The translations under genes and the position numbers were made by a program. A stretch of 64,000 bases of DNA from Deltaproteobacteria bacterium. GTDB taxonomy: Bacteria > Desulfobacterota > Desulfobulbia > Desulfobulbales > Desulfobulbaceae. Below, one piece after another: positions 37,367-46,574 of this stretch (the stretch's first letter is position 1; every line of letters begins with the position of its first letter). The stretch lies in the NCBI GenBank assembly GCA_024280455.1, contig JAJRQC010000028.1, forward strand, positions 31,601 through 95,600, written 5' to 3'. The notes under the pieces were generated by a model, which saw only the letters and a list, made by a program, of their open reading frames with translations, did no database searches and was not told the origin of the DNA.

Positions 37367-37394
37367 GAACTCTGAATTTAGAACTTTGAACTCA
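37367..37394. repeat. Heptanucleotide repeat (4 units) abutting the hisG start
   Basis: Units GAACTCT, GAATTTA, GAACTTT and GAACTCA lie end to end and finish two bases before the hisG ATG, where a Shine-Dalgarno is expected but not seen. The unit is the same as in the seven-unit array before ybaB. Confidence 0.65.
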
Positions 37395-37396
37395 AA

Positions 37397-38269
37397 ATGA
37401 AACAATTAAAAATAGGTATACCCAAGGGGAGCCTGGAAAAGGCGACTATCAAGCTGTTTGAAAAGTCGGGCTGGAAAATCAAGTTGATTTCCAGAAATTA
37501 TTTTCCGGAAATCGATGATCCTGAATTGTCCTGTTCCATCTGTCGTCCCCAGGAAATGTCCAACTATGTGGAGTCGGGAATGCTGGATGCCGGAATTACC
37601 GGTCATGACTGGACTCTGGAGAACGGTTCCGACATCAAGGTGGTCGAAGACCTTGTCTACTCCAAGGTCAGTAAGAAGCCGACCCGCTGGGTGATTGCCG
37701 TTCCGGGCGATTCTGATATCACCCGGGTGGATCAGCTCAATGGTAAGCGGATTTCCACCGAGCTTGTCAACGTAACCCGAAAGTTTTTTGAAGGGCAGGG
37801 GCTGGAGGTTGATATTATCTTCTCCTGGGGTGCGACTGAAGCCAAGGCTGTTTCCGGGCTGGCCGATGCCATTGTCGAAGTGACCGAAACCGAGTCAACC
37901 ATTCGGGCCCATGGCCTGCGTATCATCCATGAACTGATGCAGTCCAACACCCAGTTGATTGCCAATAAAGATGCCTGGCAGGATACATGGAAGAGGGAAA
38001 AAATCGAAAATATTGCCATGTTGCTGCAGGGCGCGCTCAAGGCGGATCATATCGTCGGCTTGAAGATGAACATCCCCCAGGAAAGCCTTGATACCTTGAT
38101 TGAACAGCTTCCCAGCGTAACGGCGCCAACGGTTGCCAAACTCTATAAGCAGGAGTGGTTCTCGGTGGAAACGGTTATATCCGAGCATCAGGTCCGTGAC
38201 CTTGTCCCGCAACTCCGAAAACTCGGGGCCAAGGGGATTATCGAATACACCTTGAACAAGGTAATTTGA
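37397..38269 (+). CDS. hisG: ATP phosphoribosyltransferase, long form
   Basis: HisG catalyses the first and feedback-controlled step of histidine synthesis. The 290-residue protein is the long form with its own C-terminal regulatory domain (from residue ~215, MNIPQESLDTLIEQLPSVTAPTV), so no HisZ partner is needed. Catalytic-domain motifs include IGIPKGSLEKATIKLF, DAGITGHDWTLENG and the phosphoribosyl-binding GATEAKAVSGLADAIVEVTETE. The start lacks a visible ribosome site because a heptamer array occupies that position. Confidence 0.95.
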   Translation: MKQLKIGIPKGSLEKATIKLFEKSGWKIKLISRNYFPEIDDPELSCSICRPQEMSNYVESGMLDAGITGHDWTLENGSDIKVVEDLVYSKVSKKPTRWVIAVPGDSDITRVDQLNGKRISTELVNVTRKFFEGQGLEVDIIFSWGATEAKAVSGLADAIVEVTETESTIRAHGLRIIHELMQSNTQLIANKDAWQDTWKREKIENIAMLLQGALKADHIVGLKMNIPQESLDTLIEQLPSVTAPTVAKLYKQEWFSVETVISEHQVRDLVPQLRKLGAKGIIEYTLNKVI

Positions 38270-38289
38270 CGGAGTAGCGATAAGGGATT

Positions 38290-38877
38290 ATGAATTTCAC
38301 CAATGTCCGGTTTCTTACCTCTGTTCACGCCCTGCGCCAGCTGCCTGAGGCGGATTTCCCCGAAGTTGCCTTTGCCGGACGATCCAATGTCGGGAAATCC
38401 AGCCTGATCAACACGATTATCGGCCGCAAGGGAATGGTGAAAACCAGTGGCCGGCCTGGAAAAACTCAAGGGCTCAACTATTTTGTCGTCAACGAGGCCA
38501 TGTACTTTGTGGATCTGCCCGGATATGGGTTTGCCCGAGTTGCCAAACAGGTACAGGCTGGATGGCAACAGCTGATCACCGAATATCTCCTACAGCGCAA
38601 GACATTACAGCTTGTTGTTGTTATCGTTGATCTTCGTCACCCACTGAAAAAAATGGACAGAGAACTTATGGATTGGCTTCGCTACCAGGAGATATCGTAT
38701 CTCCCCGTGTATACCAAGGCGGATAAGCTCTCTAAAAATAACCAGTTACGTAATGCAACGGCACTGGACTCCGCCCTTGGCATTGTCTCCGATGAACGAC
38801 TGATTTTCTCTGCGAAGACCGGCCAGGGGTGCTCAGAACTGCAACACAGGCTTGCATTGAATGCCGATTCCTGTTAA
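38290..38877 (+). CDS. engB: Ribosome biogenesis GTPase EngB/YsxC
   Basis: This small GTPase helps assemble the 50S subunit. The 195-residue protein has the G1 loop FAGRSNVGKSSLINTII, G2 with KTSGRPGKTQGLNYF, G3 VDLPGYGFA and G4 YTKADKLSK, as expected. It begins 20 bp after hisG. Length and motifs are normal. Confidence 0.95.
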   Translation: MNFTNVRFLTSVHALRQLPEADFPEVAFAGRSNVGKSSLINTIIGRKGMVKTSGRPGKTQGLNYFVVNEAMYFVDLPGYGFARVAKQVQAGWQQLITEYLLQRKTLQLVVVIVDLRHPLKKMDRELMDWLRYQEISYLPVYTKADKLSKNNQLRNATALDSALGIVSDERLIFSAKTGQGCSELQHRLALNADSC

Positions 38878-38989
38878 GGAGTTTCAGTATAAAATACAAA
38901 GAGGAATTTCCTGTTAAACGGATTTGGTTGGGCAGACCGTTGGGGAGGGCAGGATTTTTTTTGTGGTTTTTATAAAAGGAGGGAACAAG

Positions 38990-39262
38990 ATGTCATTGAG
39001 ATCAGAATGGCCCTGCTGGGAAATTATGGGATGTAAACCGGAGGCGGCCGCAAAATGTCCGGCTTACCAATCAGACAAGCCCTGCTGGGAGGTGATGCGG
39101 GAAATTGACACCTGTTCTTTTAATATCTGTAAAGACTGTCTGGTCTACATAGCCAAGCAGAAGAATTCCATCTTCAGTAAGGAAGAGATATTGAGCATTT
39201 TGTGCCAGAAAGGTATCGATGTGACCGGGCATCGTTGCACACAGTATAAAACAGTAACGTAA
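38990..39262 (+). CDS. Two-CW domain protein
   Basis: The ATG at 38990 follows an excellent AAGGAGGG ribosome site and gives a 90-residue cytoplasmic protein. Two Cys-Trp motifs (WPCWEIMGCKPE and KPCWEVMREID) and several more Cys (AKCPAY, CSFNICKDCLVY, HRCTQY) mark the two-CW family, small proteins common in deltaproteobacteria, of unknown function and possibly metal-binding. It stands alone and is closed by a terminator shared with lepA. Confidence 0.85.
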   Translation: MSLRSEWPCWEIMGCKPEAAAKCPAYQSDKPCWEVMREIDTCSFNICKDCLVYIAKQKNSIFSKEEILSILCQKGIDVTGHRCTQYKTVT

Positions 39263-39281
39263 GCCGCCGCACAAAACATAT

Positions 39282-39314
39282 AAAAAAAGCCGGGTTGTTC
39301 AACCCGGCTTTTTT
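39282..39314. terminator. Bidirectional terminator between two-CW gene and lepA
   Basis: A perfect stem (A-run plus GCCGGGTTG with CAACCCGGC plus T-run, loop TT/C) lies between convergent genes and can end both transcripts. Confidence 0.85.
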
Positions 39315-41107
39315 TATTGATCTGATTTCAACACCGCAAGAAAGGCACGTTGCGGTATTTCAACGTTGCCAACGGTTTTCATTCGTTTCTTTCCAGCCTT
39401 TTGTTTTTCAAGAAGCTTTCTTTTTCTCGATATATCACCACCATAGCATTTTGCCGTGACATCTTTTCGCAAGGCTGAAATGTTTGTTCTGGCAACAACA
39501 TTGCCGCCGATGGCAGCCTGGATGGCAATTTTGAACATCTGCCGGGGAATCTCTTCTTTCAGGCTCTCACAGGCCTTGAGCCCCCGTTCTCTGGCCCGGT
39601 CTTTATGAGTGAGTTGAGAGAGGGCGTCAACCTGTTCACCGTTGACCAGGATGTCGAGTTTAACCAGATCACTGGTCCGGTAGTCGATCAACTCATAGTC
39701 AAAGGATCCATAGCCCTGGGTAACGGATTTCAATCTGTCGTAAAAGTCGTAAATGACTTCAGCAAGCGGGAGTTCACAGGTAAATTCGATTCGGCCCGGC
39801 ATCGGGTAATGGTAGTTGGTATTTTCACCCCGGCGATCCATGCATAGAGTCATGACCACACCCATATACCGTTCCGGAATATGTATGGTTGCCTTGATAA
39901 AAGGCTCTTCAACATGGTCGATTGAACCGGGGTCCGGGAAGTACGAAGGGTTGTCGATCTCCTTTACCGTACCGTCCTGCAGGTAAAATATATACTTAAC
40001 CGTGGGGACCGTGAGTATCAGGGAGATGTCAAATTCCCGTTCAAGCCGTTCCTGCACTACTTCCAGGTGAAGAAGCCCCAGGAAGCCGCAGCGAAAACCA
40101 AAGCCAAGGGCTGCTGAAGAGTCTTTTTGATAGGTGAGGGCAGCGTCATTGAGCTTCAGCTTTTCCAGTGCGCTCGCCAGGTCTTCATAGTCGTCGGTGG
40201 TAATCGGGTAGATTGAGGAAAAAACGACTTGCTGCACCTCGCGAAAATCGGGCAGAGGGGCAGGACAGGGGTTATCCCTGGTGGTAATTGTGTCACCCGG
40301 TCTGGTATCGGATACTGTCTTTACCCCGGCGATAATGTAGCCGATCTGCCCTGCAGACAGCTCTTTCTGCGCCGTTCTTTTCAGATGAAACTGGCCGATC
40401 TCTTCAACTCTGTATTCCGACTTGTTGGACATGAAAATAATCGTCTCACCTGCTTTGAGTCGGCCGTTGATAATACGGACCGAGATGACCGTTCCCCGGT
40501 AGGGATCATAGTTGGCATCAAAGATCAAGGCCTCAAGAGGTTTTTCAGGGTCTCCTTCCGGCGGCGGCAACAGGGTAACAATGGCCTCAAGCAGCTCATC
40601 CACACCCGCTCCGGTCTTGGCGGAACATTTCTGGATACTTTCTCCATCAAGTCCGAGATCCTCTTCAATGGAGTCAGCGACTTTTTCCGGTTCAGCAGCC
40701 GGCAGATCGATTTTGTTGATAACCGGGATGATTTCCAGGTCATTTTCCATGGCCAGATACAGGTTGGCGAGGGTTTGCGCTTCAATGCCCTGGGCCGCAT
40801 CGATTAGCAGCAATGCTCCTTCACAGGATGAAAGAGCCCTTGAAACTTCATAGCTGAAGTCGACATGACCTGGGGTGTCGACAAGGTTCAACGTGTAGTC
40901 CTGTCCGTCGGCGGCAGTATACGGCAGGCAGATGGTCTGGCTCTTGATGGTAATTCCACGTTCACGCTCAATGTCCATGTTGTCAAGCAGCTGATCCTTG
41001 AATTCACGATCGGTTACCATCTCACATCGTTGGATTATCCGATCAGCAAGGGTGGACTTTCCATGGTCTATATGAGCAATAATGCTGAAGTTCCGTATAT
41101 TTTTCAT
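39314..41107 (-). CDS. lepA: Elongation factor 4 (LepA)
   Basis: LepA is a ribosome-bound translational GTPase. The 597-residue protein has G1 AHIDHGKSTLADRIIQ, G2 in ERERGITIKSQ, G3 DTPGHVDFSYEVSRAL, G4 NKIDLPAAEP, the EF-G-like domains, and the LepA-specific C-terminal domain (KRMKTVGNVEIPQRAFLAVLK). The length is the same as the usual ~598. It is transcribed alone. Confidence 0.97.
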   Translation of the reverse strand: MKNIRNFSIIAHIDHGKSTLADRIIQRCEMVTDREFKDQLLDNMDIERERGITIKSQTICLPYTAADGQDYTLNLVDTPGHVDFSYEVSRALSSCEGALLLIDAAQGIEAQTLANLYLAMENDLEIIPVINKIDLPAAEPEKVADSIEEDLGLDGESIQKCSAKTGAGVDELLEAIVTLLPPPEGDPEKPLEALIFDANYDPYRGTVISVRIINGRLKAGETIIFMSNKSEYRVEEIGQFHLKRTAQKELSAGQIGYIIAGVKTVSDTRPGDTITTRDNPCPAPLPDFREVQQVVFSSIYPITTDDYEDLASALEKLKLNDAALTYQKDSSAALGFGFRCGFLGLLHLEVVQERLEREFDISLILTVPTVKYIFYLQDGTVKEIDNPSYFPDPGSIDHVEEPFIKATIHIPERYMGVVMTLCMDRRGENTNYHYPMPGRIEFTCELPLAEVIYDFYDRLKSVTQGYGSFDYELIDYRTSDLVKLDILVNGEQVDALSQLTHKDRARERGLKACESLKEEIPRQMFKIAIQAAIGGNVVARTNISALRKDVTAKCYGGDISRKRKLLEKQKAGKKRMKTVGNVEIPQRAFLAVLKSDQ

Positions 41108-41320
41108 TGTTTACAGCCGGTTTTTTGGGTCCGTGGATAAAGTATGGATAAAGAGGCAAGCTCTTCAATAGCATACCTGGAATGAAAAAAAAACACTTAG
41201 CCAGATATCAGGAGATGAATAACTCTGAGGAGAGTATCCCTCCCTATGGCAGCAGTTTTGCTTTGTTGCGCAAACGTTGCTGTTCAGGAGGGCAACAAAT
41301 TGGCCGAAACTCTGCCCTGT

Positions 41321-41480
41321 CACTGTTCGGGAGTGCCTTAGATTCGGAGTCTGCGCTACCTGTTCATTCGGAGTTTCGCACCTCGCTTACCTGGGCTGCA
41401 AGGCGTACTTGTGCTACTCAAGCAGGCCAGGTAAGCGTAGACTCCGAGCGCAGACCCCGTGAGGTGCTCCTGAACAGATA
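41321..41480. repeat. R2 palindromic element, long copy
   Basis: The ends are CTGTTCGGGAGTGCC...TTCGGAG and GAGCGCAGACCCC...GAGGTGCTCCTGAACAG, which match the two ends of the 64-bp copy at 46511-46574. The interior (~100 bp) is itself palindromic (GCTTACCTGG ... CCAGGTAAGC). It occupies the upstream part of the ~720-bp gap between lepA and rpoH, which holds no convincing gene. Confidence 0.65.
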
Positions 41481-41635
41481 CCAGCAAACAAAGTTGGAGC
41501 CGGCGGGAGTTGAAAATTGGAACGGCAATCAATTTCAGGCCTTATTTAAGTGAAATAAATGAGAATGTGGAGTATATATAAAAATATATGCCCTGCGTGT
41601 GAGTGAGCTCCATGCAGGGTTCTGTTTTCAGAATA

Positions 41636-41811
41636 GTTCACCAGGGTGTCCGAAGCGGGCTTATTCTGGTACTGTAAAAGTTTACCGGATAAGCCAGACT
41701 TCGGTCTCTATATTCGTTCAAGCAGGCCGACGGGCTATAGCTCGTCTATGTTAGGAGGCCTGATCGGACGAAGAGGTAGGTAAGCCCAGGCTCCGTGGGG
41801 TGCTGATGAAC
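41636..41811. repeat. Diverged palindromic element upstream of rpoH
   Basis: An imperfect inverted repeat spans this stretch: GTTCACCAGGGTGTCCGAAGC... against a 3' end reading as ...CCGTGGGGTGCTGATGAAC. It also contains GGATAAGCCAGACTTCGGTC and other internal pairs. It looks like a distant relative of R2. A smaller hairpin CCCTGC...GCAGGG lies at 41591-41619. No gene is seen here. Confidence 0.45.
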
Positions 41812-41830
41812 TTTTACCTGTTTTCATGCA

Positions 41831-42817
41831 ATGAAAGACACCATGGCTGATAAGAAAAAACAAAAACCTTCGCAGACGGAGAAACAGCTTCATCCTCTTG
41901 TGGTTATGTCTGATGAGGAGAACCTCCCTGCGGTCAGTAATCCGGCCCTGCACAGATATCTGCAGGAGATAAGCCAGTATGAGTTGTTGTCCAGGGAGGA
42001 AACTGAAGAGCTTGCCTCCCGTTTTCAGGAAACCGGTGACCCTGATGCCGCCTACAGGCTGGTTTCTTCCAACCTTCGTCTGGTCGTCAAGGTGGCCATG
42101 GATTTTCAGAAATATTGGATGCAGAATTTCATGGATCTGATCCAGGAGGGCAACGTAGGTCTGGTTCAGGCAACCAAAAAATTTGATCCATACCGGGGGG
42201 TAAAATTCTCCTATTATGCCGCCTACTGGATTCGCGCCTATATCCTGAAGTTTATCATGGATAACTGGAGGCTGGTCAAAATAGGCACTACCCAGGCCCA
42301 GCGGAAACTGTTTTTCGGGCTCAACAAGGAACGAAAGTTGCTTGAAGCCCAGGGCTTTCTCCCTGAAGTCAAACTGCTGGCCGAACGTCTGAATGTGAAA
42401 GAGAGTGAAGTCATTGAGATGAGTCAGCGGATGGATAACTGGGATGTTTCTCTTGAAGCACCTGTACGCAATGATTCCGAAGACGAACAAAAGAATTTTA
42501 TTCCCCAGGAAGGACCCGGTATTGAGGAGTTGGTAGCCAGCCGTGAAATTCGTGAGCGGCTTGGTGAAGTCCTTGTCGACATGGGAGACAAGCTCAATGA
42601 GAAAGAGCAGGTCATCCTGCAGCGGAGACTGCTGAGTGATGATCCTCTGACTCTGCAGACTATTGCTGAACAGTTTTGCATCTCCCGTGAACGGGTTCGC
42701 CAGATAGAGGCGAATTTACTGAAAAAGCTTAAAAAACAGTTGGAAAAAGACATGCCGGATATTCAAGATGTTTTTAGTACTGAAAGCATGATTATTGCCG
42801 GCGTCAAAAATAAATAG
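41831..42817 (+). CDS. rpoH: RNA polymerase sigma factor RpoH (heat shock sigma-32)
   Basis: The 328-residue sigma factor has region 1.2 (NPALHRYLQEISQYELLSREE), region 2 (LVSSNLRLVVKVAMDFQKYWMQNFMDLIQEGNVGLVQATKKFDP), the RpoH box (TTQAQRKLFFGLNKERKLL) between regions 2 and 3 that singles out heat-shock sigma factors, and region 4 helix-turn-helix (LTLQTIAEQFCISRERVRQIEANLLKKLK). The N-terminal ~45 residues are a charged extension. Start ATG 41831 or the next ATG four codons on. Confidence 0.9.
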   Translation: MKDTMADKKKQKPSQTEKQLHPLVVMSDEENLPAVSNPALHRYLQEISQYELLSREETEELASRFQETGDPDAAYRLVSSNLRLVVKVAMDFQKYWMQNFMDLIQEGNVGLVQATKKFDPYRGVKFSYYAAYWIRAYILKFIMDNWRLVKIGTTQAQRKLFFGLNKERKLLEAQGFLPEVKLLAERLNVKESEVIEMSQRMDNWDVSLEAPVRNDSEDEQKNFIPQEGPGIEELVASREIRERLGEVLVDMGDKLNEKEQVILQRRLLSDDPLTLQTIAEQFCISRERVRQIEANLLKKLKKQLEKDMPDIQDVFSTESMIIAGVKNK

Positions 42818-43114
42818 ATGGAAGCATCGGGAACAGAGTATCTGCCCAATGTTCTAGATATTGGTACATGAAAAGAGATGTCCCAGTGTTTTGTTGTACA
42901 GGTGAAGTTCGAAATGTTAACAACTGGCCAGTCATGCGGCCTTTTTCAAGGCGTTTTGAATTTTTATCATTTAAGCCAATCTCACGAAAACCAGCGAGTT
43001 CGCCTCTCCTGATCAGATCTTGTTCATTGTACCGTCGAACAGGCGAAGACTTCAAAATAAATCCCGGAACCGGAAACTATTTTTTTCAGGTATCCTTTAC
43101 CAGCCAATTATAAA

Positions 43115-44299
43115 ATGAATGTACCTCTGCTTGACCTTGGCCCTCAGATAAAAGCTTTACGCAGTGAAATTCTCCAGGCCGTTACAGACGTTATTGATTC
43201 CACCCGTTACATACTCGGACCCGAGGTTGTGTCCTTTGAAGAAGATGTGGCAGCCTACTGTCAATCCGATTTCGGGGTTGGGGTTTCCAGCGGTACCGAT
43301 GCCATCGTCATGACGCTGATGAGTCTGGGGATTGGAATCGGTGATTTGGTGATCACGACTCCCTACACTTTTTTTGCGACCATGGGTGCTGTCCTGCGGG
43401 TAGGAGCTCAACCGGTTTTCGTTGATATTGAAGAAGAGAGTTTCAATATGGATCCTGAGGCGCTGGATTGCATTCTTCGGCAGCAGTCTCAACATGGAGG
43501 CAGGGTCAAGGCTATAATTCCAGTCCATCTTTTCGGGCAATGTGCCGATATGAACAGAATCATGCCGCTTGCTGAAAAGTATGATGTCTGCGTGGTGGAA
43601 GATGCCGCCCAGGCTATAGGGGCCTGCTGTCCGATGACAGATGCAGACGGGACCGTCCATTGGAAGAAAGCTGGAAGCATGGGGCTTGCTGGTTGTTTTT
43701 CTTTTTTTCCCAGTAAGAATCTAGGCGGCATTGGTGACGGCGGTATGGTGACGACCAGTGATACGGAACTTGTCGATATTCTTCGTTCCTGCAGGAATCA
43801 TGGGGCGCAGCCAAAATATTATCATGCCCGGGTCGGAGGCAATTTCAGGATTGATCCGGTGCAGGCCGTGGTCCTGGCTATTAAACTGCGCCACCTTGAG
43901 GATTGGCACAGTAAAAGACGTGAGAACAGCCAAACGTATAGAACCTTATTTAAGGAGGCTGGACTCCTTCACTCTCCGGTTGAATTGCCTCATGAACAGT
44001 TTGCGACTGTTCCCGGTGCGGAAAATCACAATCATCATATTTACAATCAGTTTATTATCAGGGTTCCGGATCGTGACGGGTTGAGAACGTTTCTACAGAA
44101 TCATTCCATTGGTTCCGAAGTATATTATCCTCTCTGCCTGCATAAACAGGAGTGTGTCCAAGAGTATAATGGACAGAAATTCCCTGTTGCTGAAAAGGCG
44201 GCTCAAGAATCTCTGGCCCTGCCTGTTTATCCTGAACTCACAAAGGAGCAATTATCCTTTGTTGTTGAAACCATCACCAGATTCTATACTTCCGGTTGA
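43115..44299 (+). CDS. DegT/DnrJ/EryC1 family aminotransferase
   Basis: These PLP enzymes aminate keto sugars on nucleotide carriers for surface glycans. The 394-residue protein has SSGTDAIVMTLMSLGIG, VEDAAQAIGA, the PLP-binding lysine in CFSFFPSKNLGGIGDGGMV, and the NHGAQPKYYHARVGGNFRIDPVQAVVL block. The start is MNVPLLDLGPQIKALR, usual for the family. The TPR gene follows 16 bp downstream. The exact sugar cannot be told. Confidence 0.92.
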   Translation: MNVPLLDLGPQIKALRSEILQAVTDVIDSTRYILGPEVVSFEEDVAAYCQSDFGVGVSSGTDAIVMTLMSLGIGIGDLVITTPYTFFATMGAVLRVGAQPVFVDIEEESFNMDPEALDCILRQQSQHGGRVKAIIPVHLFGQCADMNRIMPLAEKYDVCVVEDAAQAIGACCPMTDADGTVHWKKAGSMGLAGCFSFFPSKNLGGIGDGGMVTTSDTELVDILRSCRNHGAQPKYYHARVGGNFRIDPVQAVVLAIKLRHLEDWHSKRRENSQTYRTLFKEAGLLHSPVELPHEQFATVPGAENHNHHIYNQFIIRVPDRDGLRTFLQNHSIGSEVYYPLCLHKQECVQEYNGQKFPVAEKAAQESLALPVYPELTKEQLSFVVETITRFYTSG

Positions 44300-44315
44300 G
44301 TATCCGGTACCGCTC

Positions 44316-45599
44316 GTGATTATTTTTCGTTTTTCAGCTCTTTTTCTTTTCATTCTTCTCATTAGTCCTCTTTGTGCTTCGGCTACAGGCGCTGGCGAAA
44401 AGAACAGGAGTGCAAAAGCGGAAAGTAGTGTTCCGGATCGTGATGTTCAATATGCCGAAAACAGCAAGTTACCCCAGTGGAAAGTAGACTGGGATCAGGC
44501 CAGGGCTCTATACCGCCGGGGTAAGGTAGGTCAGGCGCTGGTGCAGTATGAACTTCTCCTGCAGAGAAAAAGTACGGTTGATGAGGCTAGGTGGGAATAT
44601 GCAAACCTTCTGATCCAGGAAAAACGGTGGCAACAGGCCGCAGATGAACTTGACTTTCTTCTTGCCCGTACACCTGATAAACAAAATTATCTACTTGCCC
44701 GCGCCAGAGTCTCTCTGGAAGAGGGATTTGCTGAACAGGCCGTCAAACAATATGGCCAACTCTATGAAGGGAGTCCTTCAGGTGATGATGCCCTTGAAGC
44801 TCTTACCGGATTAGTTACCGCGCTTGACAAGATGGGCAACAGGGAGGCTCAGTTGCCGCTTCTGGAACAACTTTTGCTTCGCAAGCCCGGTGACCTTTCT
44901 CTTTTAAAACAGATAGGAAAACTTGCCCTTGAGTTGGGACAACCTGAAAAAACAAGAGAAATCTTGCGCGAACCGCTAGAGGACAATCCTGAGGATGTTG
45001 AGTTGTTACGACTGGTTGCTCAGGCCGTGGAAGATCTCGGGGATCGTGATGAAACTGCCGTTTACCGGCAAAGAATTGCCGTTCTGGTTGGTGATGATGT
45101 TCAGACCTTTCAATGGCTGGCGTTGTACTATCAACAGAAGGGTGACTTTGACAAGGCTCTTTATTACGTTGAGCGTCAATTAAAAATTGATCCCAGTGTA
45201 GCTGATCTCATTCTGCAGGCTGCCCGCCTTCATGATAAAACAGGTCATCCCGGACGGGCACTTGATTACTTCTCCCTGTATCTTGATCTTGTGCCCGATG
45301 ATCAGATCGTTCTGGCGGAGAGAGATCGTATTCGCCGGGAACTGGCAATCAACCTGGTTACTTTTGTTGAAAAAAAAAGAGCCTCGCAACTGTGGCAGGA
45401 TTTAAGCAGTATAACGAGTGATCGTGAAGGCGTTTACCTGCAGCTGGCTGAGTGGTTCAGGCAACATGGGGAAAAAGCGGAATTAACCGAAGTGCTGCTG
45501 GTATTATACCGGCAACACCCTGATGATCGTCAGCTATATCAGGAACTGGTGCCTTTGATGGAATCACAGGGCAGGGTTGACGAGCTTGATAAATTGTAA
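44316..45599 (+). CDS. Exported TPR-repeat protein
   Basis: GTG 44316, 16 bp after the preceding stop, gives a 427-residue protein with a typical signal peptide (IIFRFSALFLFILLISPLCASA). The frame is open further upstream but there it overlaps the aminotransferase. At least six tetratricopeptide-like helical pairs follow (for example WDQARALYRRGKVGQALVQYELLL and GDFDKALYYVERQLKIDPSV). It is probably a periplasmic or membrane-attached scaffold linked to the aminotransferase gene upstream. No enzyme motif is seen. The ribosome site is weak. Confidence 0.8.
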   Translation: MIIFRFSALFLFILLISPLCASATGAGEKNRSAKAESSVPDRDVQYAENSKLPQWKVDWDQARALYRRGKVGQALVQYELLLQRKSTVDEARWEYANLLIQEKRWQQAADELDFLLARTPDKQNYLLARARVSLEEGFAEQAVKQYGQLYEGSPSGDDALEALTGLVTALDKMGNREAQLPLLEQLLLRKPGDLSLLKQIGKLALELGQPEKTREILREPLEDNPEDVELLRLVAQAVEDLGDRDETAVYRQRIAVLVGDDVQTFQWLALYYQQKGDFDKALYYVERQLKIDPSVADLILQAARLHDKTGHPGRALDYFSLYLDLVPDDQIVLAERDRIRRELAINLVTFVEKKRASQLWQDLSSITSDREGVYLQLAEWFRQHGEKAELTEVLLVLYRQHPDDRQLYQELVPLMESQGRVDELDKL

Positions 45600-45841
45600 A
45601 GAACACAGAGCGAGGTTCAGCAACCCCTGACACCCTGGACTTTACATAGACTAGACTTTGAACCCGCATCAACAATCATGGGAAAAACATTTTAACAAGT
45701 TGAAGTGTTGTCTTTTTTTATGGGTGTCGGAACAGTATGAAATTTCATTTTTACAGTCAAGGCTGAGCAGGTACATTCCGGCCACGCACAATTTTAAATG
45801 TTTATAGAACTCGTAACAGCGTAGAGAGAGGAGATTAAAAA

Positions 45842-46327
45842 ATGGTTGAGCGCATTCCAATGTCTATTCAGGGCAATCAAAAATTACGGGAGGAGCTTGA
45901 ACAGCTTGAACGTGTTGAAAGACATGTGGTGGTGAAAGCCATTGAGGTCGCCCGCGAGCATGGTGATTTAAAAGAAAATGCTGAGTATCATGCGGCTAAG
46001 GAACGCCAGGGGATGATTGAGGGCCGAATCATGGAGTTGAAAGATAAACTCGGTCGAGCCGAGGTCATTGATTGTTCCAAGGTCAGTACGGATCGGGCTG
46101 TTTTCGGTACCGTTGTGACTCTAATGGATATGGATACCGATGAAGAGATCACCTATCAGCTCCTTGGCCCGGAAGAGTCGGATGTTAAAAAGGGATCAAT
46201 TTCGGTTCTTTCACCCCTGGGAAAATCAATTCTTGCCAAAGAACCGGGTGATGAGGTGATTGCCAAGACTCCGGGTGGAGTTCGTGAGTTTGAAATCGTT
46301 GAGATAACAGTTCGTTCAGAGGCTTAG
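45842..46327 (+). CDS. greA: Transcription elongation factor GreA
   Basis: GreA rescues backtracked RNA polymerase by stimulating transcript cleavage. The 161-residue protein has the N-terminal coiled coil with the acidic tip (AREHGDLKENAEYHAAKERQ) and the C-terminal FKBP-like domain (TYQLLGPEESDVKKGSISVLSPLGKSILAKEPGD). The ATG follows GAGAGGAG. Its TAG stop (46325-46327) overlaps the left end of a MITE-like element. Confidence 0.96.
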   Translation: MVERIPMSIQGNQKLREELEQLERVERHVVVKAIEVAREHGDLKENAEYHAAKERQGMIEGRIMELKDKLGRAEVIDCSKVSTDRAVFGTVVTLMDMDTDEEITYQLLGPEESDVKKGSISVLSPLGKSILAKEPGDEVIAKTPGGVREFEIVEITVRSEA

Positions 46328-46486
46328 GGACTGTGCAAAAATAACTGTAACATCCTGCTTGCCTTTTTGCCCATTTCCCGTGTTGCGCAAAGAGTTACAT
46401 AACCTAGCTATGCGCCCCTTTGCACGCCTTGGAAATGAACAAAAATCGGCGCAATATTGTTACAGTTTTTTCCTTACAATCCCTTA
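46324..46486. mobile_element. MITE-like element at the greA stop codon
   Basis: The 163-bp stretch has terminal inverted repeats TTAGGGACTGT and ACAATCCCTTA (one mismatch) and inner inverted repeats AACTGTAACA and TGTTACAGTT. TTA, or TA, flanks both ends as a possible target duplication. It codes for no protein. The greA TAG lies inside the left end. Confidence 0.6.
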
Positions 46487-46510
46487 GAGTCTGCACTGAT
46501 TGTTACCTGA

Positions 46511-46574
46511 TACCTGTTTCAGGAGCACCTCACGGAGTCTGCGCTCCGAATCTAAGGCACTCCTGAACAGGTAC
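46511..46574. repeat. R2 palindromic element, short copy
   Basis: This 64-bp hairpin-forming copy (CCTGTTTCAGGAG...CTCCTGAACAGG) equals the two ends of the 41321-41480 copy joined without the interior, in reverse orientation. Together with the MITE it fills much of the ~565-bp gap between greA and the TetR gene; the rest (46575-46892) shows no convincing gene. Confidence 0.7.

Noticed and set aside
41182..41553. Open frame of 123 codons between lepA and rpoH
   Set aside because: It runs through the R2 palindromic element, so the coding appearance comes from repeat sequence; composition is not protein-like.
42818..43114. Regulatory RNA or hairpin between rpoH and the aminotransferase gene
   Set aside because: Only weak, short inverted matches are seen; nothing stable or recognisable.
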